A DNA stretch of 12,177 nucleotides from Actinomycetota bacterium (GTDB lineage Bacteria; Actinomycetota; Acidimicrobiia; Acidimicrobiales; JAMCPL01): NCBI GenBank assembly GCA_023379725.1, contig JAMCPC010000012.1, positions 1 to 12,177 on the forward strand, read 5' to 3'. Numbering within the stretch: the stretch's first letter is position 1; every line of letters begins with the position of its first letter. This document shows positions 5,761 through 12,177 of the stretch, in pieces. Below the pieces are notes generated by a model. It was not told the origin of the DNA and searched no databases. It worked only from the letters and a program-made list of their open reading frames with translations. The position numbers and the translations under genes were made by a program.

Positions 5761-7762
5761 GATCGGACAATTTTATACCTAGTTTTACCAGTGCTGATTG
5801 GATAGAGTCTGATATACCTTGAGCAGATATTCCGACTGACTGAAGTATCTGGTCCGGCTTACCCTGTTTGAGGTGTTTCCTTGGTAATCCCAGACAGAGA
5901 TGGTATGGTGGAGTGACAGAAAACCCCTCTGTACTTGTGGTGAAGAACGAATCCATAAGTGACTGGTAAAGGTAATTACCCGCGCCACCGTACCTTATTC
6001 CATCCTCTACAGTTACAACCAGAGAGTGCCCCATGGCATCGGCTAGCATAGTTGTATCGGCTGGCGATACTGCTTGCACGTCCCATAGAGTAGCCTCAAT
6101 GCCTTGTTGTGATAGTAAATTTAATGCATCTTGAGCATATGGTACAGTTTTCCCGACGGCTAAAATGCATACCAGACTACCGTGATTTAGAAGGCGGGCA
6201 TGCAACCCGTCACTGGAAGTCTTTTCAAACTCTATCGGTAGCGTCTTTGGGAAACGAATAGCAACCGGCTTTCCAAGTTTGTATGCTTCTCTTAGCATGG
6301 GCTCTATGTCTTCAGGACATGAAGGTGTTAGAATGGTCATATCCGGGATTGCCGTGAGCAGGGCAAGGTCATACGCACCATTATGAGAAGGTCCGTCATC
6401 TCCAGTTATTCCAGCGCGATCAAGAACCAGTATTACTGGAAGATCATGCAAGGAGATATCTAAATTAGCCTGGTCAAATGCCCTGCTGAAGAATGTCGAA
6501 TATATGGCCACTATAGGCCGCATACCAGCCATAGCCATTCCACCTGCGGCGATAAGGGCATGTTCCTCAGCGATTCCGACATCAAAGAAACGCTCAGGAA
6601 ACAACTCCTTGAATGGTAATAGACCGGTAGGTCCCGGCATGGCTGCAGTGATGGCTACTACATCCCTGTGAAGTTTCCCTAGCTCGACAAGAGCCTTGCT
6701 GAATGCGTCGGTATAGGTGCGAGGGCGGCCGCGCGATGTGGTATCGGGATGTTGCTGGGACGTGCCGAGCGAAGTGATGGAGGTACCAGATGAAATGCCA
6801 GACGTGCTGTATGGCGTGACAGAGGATAGAGTAGTGGAAAGGGTATCATCTTCATTTATCGTATTGGGTTTTACATCGTGAAGTCGCTGTATATTGTCAT
6901 TTTCGGCTGGCGCATACCCCTTACCCTTTGTGCTCAATACATGCAAAAGGATCGGCCCTTGCCAGATGGACGCTCGCCTGAGAGCTTCTTCCAGTTGAGG
7001 TAAGTTGCTTGAGTCAATGGGCCCTGCGTATCTTATGCCCAATGCCTCAAAGAATTGATGAGGAGCAGCCATTTCACGTAGGGCTGAGGTGATACGGTGG
7101 ATGGATTCATATGCTACGTCACCTATGGCAGGCATATTCTTTACAGTTTGACGAAATTTCTCACGAGTTTTTACATAATTTGGATAGAGTCTGAGAGAAG
7201 TGATTCCAGTCGAAAGCCTGGAGATGGTTGGAGCATACGATCTACCATTGTCGTTGAGCACAATTAATACCCGCTCTTGGGAGTGGCCTATGTTGTTAAG
7301 AGCCTCATAAGCAATTCCACCAGTAAGTGATCCATCTCCTACCAACGCTACGACTCTTCGATCATCTGCCAGTAGTCGCAGTGAGGCAGCTATACCATAT
7401 GCATACGATAAAGCTGTAGAGGCATGTGAATTTTCTATCCAATCATGTCGAGATTCTTTTCGAGAAGGATACCCCGAAAGACCACCTGGTTGCCTAAGAG
7501 TAGAGAACTCCCTTACTCTACCAGTAAGTAATTTATGGACGTAGGCCTGGTGGCCGGTGTCAAAGAGGAGTATATCGTTTGGCGAGTCGAATACCCTATG
7601 AAGTGCGATGGTCAGTTCTACGATTCCGAGGTTTGATCCCAGATGGCCACCATTATTGATTACCGTTGTTATAATGGTTTCGCGAATTTCTTCGGCCAGT
7701 GTGGTCAGATCATCATAGGAAAGAGCACGAAGGTCGTCAGGGCTGTTTATCAGCTCCAGCAT
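5729..7762 (-). CDS. dxs: 1-deoxy-D-xylulose-5-phosphate synthase
   Basis: A 677-residue thiamine-diphosphate enzyme that joins pyruvate and glyceraldehyde 3-phosphate to form DXP, the entry to the MEP isoprenoid pathway (DXP also feeds thiamine and pyridoxal synthesis in many bacteria). Seen: GGHLGSNLG with H40, FDTGHQAYVHKLLTGR (68-82), the ESRHD and NSHAST motifs, GDGSLTGG (142-149, Mg/ThDP binding), catalytic E399 in DVGIAEEHA, and DRAGITGDDGPSHNG in the middle domain; the transketolase C-terminal domain follows. It exceeds the usual 620-640 residues because of a Ser/Thr-rich insertion at about 300-348 between the first and middle domains. ATG at 7762 has only a weak AAGG upstream but a TANNNT box six bases away. 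It is divergent from the prenyltransferase-like gene and convergent with the cysteine desulfurase gene. Confidence 0.97.
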   Translation of the reverse strand: MLELINSPDDLRALSYDDLTTLAEEIRETIITTVINNGGHLGSNLGIVELTIALHRVFDSPNDILLFDTGHQAYVHKLLTGRVREFSTLRQPGGLSGYPSRKESRHDWIENSHASTALSYAYGIAASLRLLADDRRVVALVGDGSLTGGIAYEALNNIGHSQERVLIVLNDNGRSYAPTISRLSTGITSLRLYPNYVKTREKFRQTVKNMPAIGDVAYESIHRITSALREMAAPHQFFEALGIRYAGPIDSSNLPQLEEALRRASIWQGPILLHVLSTKGKGYAPAENDNIQRLHDVKPNTINEDDTLSTTLSSVTPYSTSGISSGTSITSLGTSQQHPDTTSRGRPRTYTDAFSKALVELGKLHRDVVAITAAMPGPTGLLPFKELFPERFFDVGIAEEHALIAAGGMAMAGMRPIVAIYSTFFSRAFDQANLDISLHDLPVILVLDRAGITGDDGPSHNGAYDLALLTAIPDMTILTPSCPEDIEPMLREAYKLGKPVAIRFPKTLPIEFEKTSSDGLHARLLNHGSLVCILAVGKTVPYAQDALNLLSQQGIEATLWDVQAVSPADTTMLADAMGHSLVVTVEDGIRYGGAGNYLYQSLMDSFFTTSTEGFSVTPPYHLCLGLPRKHLKQGKPDQILQSVGISAQGISDSIQSALVKLGIKLSDLSSKTHSYLK

Positions 7763-7768
7763 GTGGTT

Positions 7769-7774
7769 ACCTTA
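7769..7774 (-). promoter_or_regulatory. possible -10 box of dxs in leaderless position
   Basis: The minus strand reads TAAGGT, six bases before the ATG. It fits TANNNT but lacks the TG extension and a clear -35. An AAGG that could be a weak Shine-Dalgarno overlaps it, so a leadered mRNA remains possible. Confidence 0.3.
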
Positions 7775-7881
7775 TCTCTGATCGCAGTATTGCAGTCCAT
7801 GGTATTCATAATTACTAAGTTAGCGCGTTTGGCGTATTAAATGATAATCACCCTGGCCATCTGGTGGCGTACGTACTTAAC

Positions 7882-7890
7882 TGATAGTAT
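7882..7890 (+). promoter_or_regulatory. extended -10 promoter of the prenyltransferase-like gene
   Basis: TG-A-TAGTAT ends seven bases before ATG at 7898. It supports that start over the in-frame ATG at 7841, because an N-terminus reaching back to 7841 would have to be encoded across this promoter. Confidence 0.5.
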
Positions 7891-7897
7891 AGTCAGA

Positions 7898-9088
7898 ATG
7901 CCGTTTGATCGACTGACCATTCCGGATTTACCGGGGATAATTACACAGGACGAGGTGCTGCAAACAGCGCATTCCATAGCCTCCGTTCAATGCAAGAATG
8001 GTATGATTCCCTGGTTTGAGGGCGGTCACAGCGATCCGTGGAATCATGTCGAGGCCGCTATGGCGCTCGCTGTTACGGGAATGTGGGAAGAGGCTACCCG
8101 TGCTTATGAATGGTTGGTATCCAGCCAATTACCGGATGGTTCATGGTTTAATTATTATACGGATGCAGCTGGAGTAGTAGATCAGCGTATAGATACCAAC
8201 GTGTGTGCCTATATTGCAGTTGGTACGTGGCATCATTATTTGGTGACTGGCGATTTGGGGTTCTTGGAGTGGATATGGAAAGTGCTGGACAGAGCTGTGG
8301 CCTTTGTGCTCCGTTACCAGACGGATAACGGTACAATACTATGGTCGGTCGATCCAGATGGGCACTCTGGGCGTTACGCGCTTCTCACCGGTTCCAGCTC
8401 CATATATCATGCATTGCGCTGCGCTATAGCCTGTGCCGATACTCTGGGCTATGATCGCCGTGACTGGAAGGCTGCTGCCCGTATGCTTGGTCGTTCACTG
8501 TCCAATCCTGATGATGGATTTGAACCAAAACGAGAGTTTGCTATGGACTGGTACTATCCCATACTTTGTGGTGCTTTGAACGGAGAAGCTGCAGCGAGAC
8601 GCTTGGACAGCGATTGGGACACATTTGTTATGGATGGATTGGGTGTTAGATGCGTATCTACCGGTCCGTGGGTTACCGCCGCTGAAACCGCAGAGTGTGC
8701 CATTGCCCTCTCGAAGCTGGCTTTTGGGGCTGCTGGCCCGACCGCATCGAATCCGACTGCATTCAACTCGACTGACGGTATTGGCCCGACTGTATCCAGC
8801 TCGACCGACGGTATTGGCTCGACTGCATCCAGCTCGACCGATATTGCAGACTTGACTCAAAGCATCAGCCCGACAGGCAGTACAAACCAATTTGACAAGA
8901 GTGCCCGTGACTTAATTCTATGGTCTCGAAATCTACGTCGTGAAGACGGTTCATATTGGACGGGTATGGTCTATCCTGAGCAGGTCACATTTCCGATTGG
9001 TGAGAGTACTACGTATACTGCAGCCGCTATTATTCTTGCAGTTGATTCACTGAGAGAGGGCAGCCCAACAAATAGGGTATTTTTTTAG
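7898..9088 (+). CDS. prenyltransferase-like α/α-toroid protein
   Basis: A 396-residue soluble protein with the helical-barrel pattern of terpenoid cyclase/prenyltransferase-fold proteins. Seen: QCKNGMIPWFEGGHSDPWNH (31-50), a repeat-type QLPDGSWFNYY (77-87), and a C-terminal REDGSYWTGMVYPEQ...FPIGESTTYTAAAIILA block. These match the actinobacterial family usually annotated 'prenyltransferase', commonly near glycosyltransferase and methyltransferase genes. There is no DDxD-type catalytic motif that I can see, so enzymatic prenyl transfer is not established; glycan or lipid processing is equally possible. A Ser/Thr/Pro-rich linker (about 278-330) with 33-bp tandem repeats splits the conserved core from the C-terminal block. 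The longer 415-residue form from 7841 is less likely. Its stop overlaps the end of the convergent methyltransferase gene by 4 bp. Confidence 0.8.
   Translation: MPFDRLTIPDLPGIITQDEVLQTAHSIASVQCKNGMIPWFEGGHSDPWNHVEAAMALAVTGMWEEATRAYEWLVSSQLPDGSWFNYYTDAAGVVDQRIDTNVCAYIAVGTWHHYLVTGDLGFLEWIWKVLDRAVAFVLRYQTDNGTILWSVDPDGHSGRYALLTGSSSIYHALRCAIACADTLGYDRRDWKAAARMLGRSLSNPDDGFEPKREFAMDWYYPILCGALNGEAAARRLDSDWDTFVMDGLGVRCVSTGPWVTAAETAECAIALSKLAFGAAGPTASNPTAFNSTDGIGPTVSSSTDGIGSTASSSTDIADLTQSISPTGSTNQFDKSARDLILWSRNLRREDGSYWTGMVYPEQVTFPIGESTTYTAAAIILAVDSLREGSPTNRVFF
8768..8845 (+). repeat. 33-bp tandem repeat in the prenyltransferase-like gene
   Basis: Two adjacent 33-bp units (8768-8800 and 8801-8833) differ at three positions, followed by a 12-bp partial unit (8834-8845). 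Each unit encodes an 11-residue peptide such as STDGIGPTVSS. A more degenerate copy appears to precede them from about 8735. Confidence 0.85.
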
Positions 9089-9735
9089 ACTGAAACCGCA
9101 GAGATTCTTTTGAGTATACGTAAAGAACCCTCGCATATATGATCTACCCAATTGCCGGAGTCTAGGGCAGCCTGGTATATTTCAAAGGGTGGCCTTCCCC
9201 CGTCTCGAGGATCTGGGAAGACATCGTGTATAGCAAGCAGGCCTCCTATGCGCACAAACGGACTCCAACCATTGAAGTCTCCCCATGTAGCTATCTCACT
9301 GTGTCCACCGTCTATGAAGCACATATCTATCGGTGTATTCCAAATTTGGGCAACGGTGGTCGAATTACCTACAATGCCAATTACGCAGTCTTCGATACCG
9401 GCACGCTCAACCGTACGGCGCCAAAACGGAAGAGTATCTATGCGTCCTGTATCGGCATCTATTACAGTGTCATCAAAGTGCTCCCACCCCGGCTGTTGTT
9501 CTTCCGATCCACGATGGTGATCCAGACTGATAAGAAGTGCTCCGCATTGCTTGGCTCCTGTTCCAAGGTATATGGTAGATTTTCCACACCATGCACCTAT
9601 CTCAATTATGATTGGCTGTCTCTTTTCGGTCGTTGTCAGGGATATGGTAGATGCCGCATCGTATAGCGCCATGCCTTCATTTTCTGGCATAAAGCCGCGT
9701 GTTTCTCTGGCCAATTGCGCCTGTGTCGGTAACAT
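9085..9735 (-). CDS. class I SAM-dependent methyltransferase (Methyltransf_24-like)
   Basis: A 216-residue cytoplasmic protein with a Rossmann methyltransferase core. Seen: EIGAWCGKS (45-53, SAM-binding motif I), an acidic end of strand 2 in SLDHHRGSEEQ (70-80), CFIDGGHSE (139-147) and AIHDVFPDPRDGGRPPFEIY (168-187). The combination LDHHRGSEEQQPGWEHFD...GRIDTLP...HDVFPDP is typical of an actinobacterial clade that I associate with the prenyltransferase-like family, which is indeed its convergent neighbour here. Substrate unknown. The ATG comes one base after the aminopeptidase stop (TAA-T-ATG) and has no Shine-Dalgarno, so translation probably depends on ribosomes finishing the upstream gene. 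A second in-frame ATG at 9690 would drop 15 residues. Confidence 0.88.
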   Translation of the reverse strand: MLPTQAQLARETRGFMPENEGMALYDAASTISLTTTEKRQPIIIEIGAWCGKSTIYLGTGAKQCGALLISLDHHRGSEEQQPGWEHFDDTVIDADTGRIDTLPFWRRTVERAGIEDCVIGIVGNSTTVAQIWNTPIDMCFIDGGHSEIATWGDFNGWSPFVRIGGLLAIHDVFPDPRDGGRPPFEIYQAALDSGNWVDHICEGSLRILKRISAVSV

Positions 9736-9736
9736 A

Positions 9737-12177
9737 TTATGGCTGGAAGGCGCTTTTACTTTGAGCGATCATTCGTTGTGCCAGACGATAGTTTACCGAA
9801 AGCTTTTCTGATGTCTGAGCGAATGATCTTTTTGCGGACTCTACAGGATGTTCTGCAAGAAAGTCGGTTACCTGATCTACCAGCGTTGCAGTTCCATAAA
9901 GGAATTTTGCTCCTTCTACCATACGCGAGACGGTATTTTCTGGGATACGGGCTAATAGATTATCCCAATTTTCCATTACTTTCTCCCATATTTTTTCATT
10001 ACAACTTACGTTGGCCAGCAACTCGCGAATGAGGAAGGGTGCATTTTGGGTCCTTACCTCTGTTAGCGCCAAATCGAAGGCACGTAACGAAAGGTCTTGC
10101 TGGTAGAATTCTCCCAGAGAGTACAGGTAGCGGTTTTCCTCTTGCGGAGTACCTGGCGCTCTGTAAAGGGCCAGAAGTTGATCGAATTCAGTAGCGCCAC
10201 CCCATCTTGCTACGATTCGCAGTACGGCAGAGGATATGTCAGGAGATATTGGTGTTTGCGTGTCGATAAAGTCCGTATAGACAGATTTTGCAAACTGGAT
10301 TACATCAGCATCCTTCGAGATGGTTCCAAGGGCGGTTAGTAAGTATGATCGCAGTACAGCAATCCTTTCGTCTTCACCGTCGGATGGAGAGATTCCAATC
10401 CGATCAAGAACAGGGTGAAGAAGCCCGCTTATATAGGCTGAGAGCAGAGAGGTCTCAATGGATTCCTCAGGCAATACAGTAGACACAAACTGCAACGCCC
10501 TGATTGCAATTGACCATATATCCGGATCCAGCTCATCGGACGAACCCAGGGAGTCTATTACTGTTAACATGTCACCCAGGTCGTACTGTTCTGTCGTAAG
10601 CAATGCCCAAGCATCACTTACGAAGTTAAAACGCTCCAATCGACTCATCTGAGATATTGAGTTGGCCAGGTACCTAAGGTGTTGGCTTGAATAACGTGTC
10701 CGGTAAAAACCCCATCCAGCAGCATTCAGCATCCATTGAGTTGTGGCTATGTCATTCCCATTGCTGCTGGCGGTATTTAACAGTATGGTGGCAGAGATAT
10801 CATCGTTGCTTTCATTCCCATTCTTATCACCATTTGGCGAGCTTCCAAATTGTCTTGCACTAATCGGTATCAGCCAGCTTTCGTCGTTTTCCTCATCTTC
10901 ACCGGTCGGCATGTACAGGAATCTTGACTGATAAAGCTTGGTATGGACATCATCTATAGATACCAGGGGAAAGCCACCCTGATATATCCAGGACTCCATG
11001 ATTGCGTTTACGGGCTGACCGGATGCAGCTTCCAGCGCCTGCCAAAGATCAGGTGTCTCGGTATTGGAGTAGGCATGGCTCTTTAGGTAGTCGCTTACTC
11101 CTTTTCTGAATGTCTCGTTTCCAAGATATTGTTCCAGCATTCGCAGTACAGAGGCGCCCTTTTGGTATGTGATCACATCAAACATGCTCTGTGCCTCTTC
11201 GGGGGGGCCTACAGGATATTCTACTGGCCGGGTACTGTGGAGACTGTCTACATCCATTGCCTGTTCGCGTTCGATTCCAAAGCCAACCCATCGATGCCAG
11301 GTCGGTCTGAATGCATCTACACAGAGCAATTCCATGAAAGTTGCAAATGCTTCATTGAGCCATATTCCGTTCCACCATTTCATGGTCACCAGATCGCCAA
11401 ACCACATATGTGCTATTTCATGAGCTATTACGTCGGCGGCTCTTTCCAGCTCAGATTTGGATGAACGACTGGGGTCAAGCAAAAGAAGTGACTCTCTGAA
11501 TGTGATACAGCCAAGATTCTCCATTGCTCCAAACGCAAAATCCGGTATTCCCACCAGGTCCAGCTTTTCACCGGGATAATCAATGCCAAAGTAATCGGTG
11601 AAGAACTTAAGCGCATGGTCTGCTACCTCCAGGGCGTAGTCTGTCAGACCTTCCTTGCCTGGTACATGTATGACCCGGACAGGTACTTTGCCGACCATTC
11701 TGGTCTCGCTTGACACTAGTTTGCCTACTACAAAGGCTACCAGGTAGGTAGACATGGGCATTGTTGGAAGAAATGATACCAATTTTTTCCCATTGCCGTT
11801 CTTTACAATGCTTTTCACCGGCCAGTTTGAGACTGCTTCGAGTTCTTCGTTTATCTCAAGATCAATGGTAAATCTTGCCTTGCAATCAGGCTCGTCTATG
11901 CACGGGAAGGCGCGTCGCGCATCGGTAGCTTCAAATTGAGTGGTTGCCAGAGCCTGTTCATTTCCATCGGGGTCCTTGTATGACGAGAGATAAAAGCCTC
12001 TTAAGGCGTTGTTCAGACTTCCAGAAAATGCCAGCGACAGCGTGGTGTTACCGGGTTTCAGAGAATCGGCAAAGTTGAGTTTAACTAGTTGCCTGTCGGT
12101 GTCCGGTTCTATTTTTTCTGCCACCAAATTGTTGTTATGGCTTTCATCAGGTGGATCGTTATAAGATGGATTGTTAT
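9737..12177 (-). CDS. M1-family zinc aminopeptidase, N-terminus beyond right edge
   Basis: A metallo-aminopeptidase of the aminopeptidase N / puromycin-sensitive type, which trims N-terminal residues from peptides, probably in the cytoplasm. The frame is open to the right edge, and the usual first β-domain segment (about 70 residues) is missing, so the start lies outside; the TTG at 12127 is not the start. Seen: TTQFEATDARRAFPCIDEP, GAMEN (11530-11516, substrate N-terminus recognition), HEIAH with the third zinc ligand E 18 residues later (HEIAH at 11422-11408), and YQKGASVLRML with the catalytic tyrosine; an ERAP1_C-like helical domain fills the C-terminal half. Asn/Asp-rich insertions occur near the right edge and at about 10799-10845. 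The methyltransferase gene follows after one base. The peptidase call is secure; physiological substrates are unknown. Confidence 0.95.
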   Translation of the reverse strand, partial: NNPSYNDPPDESHNNNLVAEKIEPDTDRQLVKLNFADSLKPGNTTLSLAFSGSLNNALRGFYLSSYKDPDGNEQALATTQFEATDARRAFPCIDEPDCKARFTIDLEINEELEAVSNWPVKSIVKNGNGKKLVSFLPTMPMSTYLVAFVVGKLVSSETRMVGKVPVRVIHVPGKEGLTDYALEVADHALKFFTDYFGIDYPGEKLDLVGIPDFAFGAMENLGCITFRESLLLLDPSRSSKSELERAADVIAHEIAHMWFGDLVTMKWWNGIWLNEAFATFMELLCVDAFRPTWHRWVGFGIEREQAMDVDSLHSTRPVEYPVGPPEEAQSMFDVITYQKGASVLRMLEQYLGNETFRKGVSDYLKSHAYSNTETPDLWQALEAASGQPVNAIMESWIYQGGFPLVSIDDVHTKLYQSRFLYMPTGEDEENDESWLIPISARQFGSSPNGDKNGNESNDDISATILLNTASSNGNDIATTQWMLNAAGWGFYRTRYSSQHLRYLANSISQMSRLERFNFVSDAWALLTTEQYDLGDMLTVIDSLGSSDELDPDIWSIAIRALQFVSTVLPEESIETSLLSAYISGLLHPVLDRIGISPSDGEDERIAVLRSYLLTALGTISKDADVIQFAKSVYTDFIDTQTPISPDISSAVLRIVARWGGATEFDQLLALYRAPGTPQEENRYLYSLGEFYQQDLSLRAFDLALTEVRTQNAPFLIRELLANVSCNEKIWEKVMENWDNLLARIPENTVSRMVEGAKFLYGTATLVDQVTDFLAEHPVESAKRSFAQTSEKLSVNYRLAQRMIAQSKSAFQP

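Noticed and set aside
7841..7897. Upstream ATG adding 19 residues to the prenyltransferase-like protein, with a hydrophobic start (MIITLAIWWRTYL) that could be taken for a signal segment
   Set aside because: The extended -10 lies inside this stretch, and family similarity begins only after 7898. A short signal anchor is not excluded but is less likely.

Overview
The window reads as chromosomal DNA from a moderate-GC (roughly 50%) bacterium, most likely an actinobacterium. The clues are: an α/α-toroid 'prenyltransferase-like' protein and a class I methyltransferase of types that I associate with actinobacterial genomes; a short Mrp/ApbC ATPase without the Cys-x-x-Cys pair; a Phd-VapC pair; and several starts where an extended -10 box lies 5-7 nt before the start codon, the layout of leaderless actinobacterial transcripts. 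A mid-GC lineage such as an Acidimicrobiia-type organism would fit, but the exact group is a guess.

Layout. Positions 1-1468 are an accessory block on the minus strand: the start of an uncharacterised gene that runs off the left edge, a stretch with no convincing gene (about 332-757), and a VapC PIN-domain toxin with its Phd/YefM-type antitoxin. A perfect 12-bp inverted repeat overlaps the antitoxin promoter. Positions 1469-3458 hold a DEAD-box RNA helicase gene with a probable long structured leader. Positions 3520-5760 hold two divergent Fe-S-related genes, mrp (minus) and a NifS-like cysteine desulfurase (plus). Positions 5729-9088 hold dxs (minus, the first enzyme of the MEP isoprenoid pathway), divergent from the prenyltransferase-like gene (plus). 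Positions 9085-12177 hold a minus-strand operon: an M1 zinc aminopeptidase (its start lies beyond the right edge) followed, after one base, by a methyltransferase gene. There are no rRNA or tRNA genes, CRISPR arrays or intact insertion sequences, and I saw no convincing intrinsic terminators. Two convergent gene pairs overlap at their 3' ends (32 bp and 4 bp).

How the genes may work together. Cysteine desulfurase and Mrp would supply and carry Fe-S clusters, and the last two MEP-pathway enzymes (IspG and IspH, not in this window) are Fe-S proteins, so mrp/nifS next to dxs is a sensible but unproven association. The prenyltransferase-like protein and the methyltransferase face each other and may share a cell-envelope or isoprenoid role; that is inference from neighbourhood.

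The most unusual feature is that at least five otherwise ordinary proteins (helicase, Mrp, Dxs, prenyltransferase-like, aminopeptidase) carry hydrophilic, low-complexity, partly tandem-repeated insertions at non-catalytic positions. One is a His-containing pentapeptide repeat inside the Fe-S ATPase. I did not find a clear new multi-gene system. The candidates worth checking are the insertion pattern, the leaderless promoter layout, the helicase leader and the toxin-antitoxin block.
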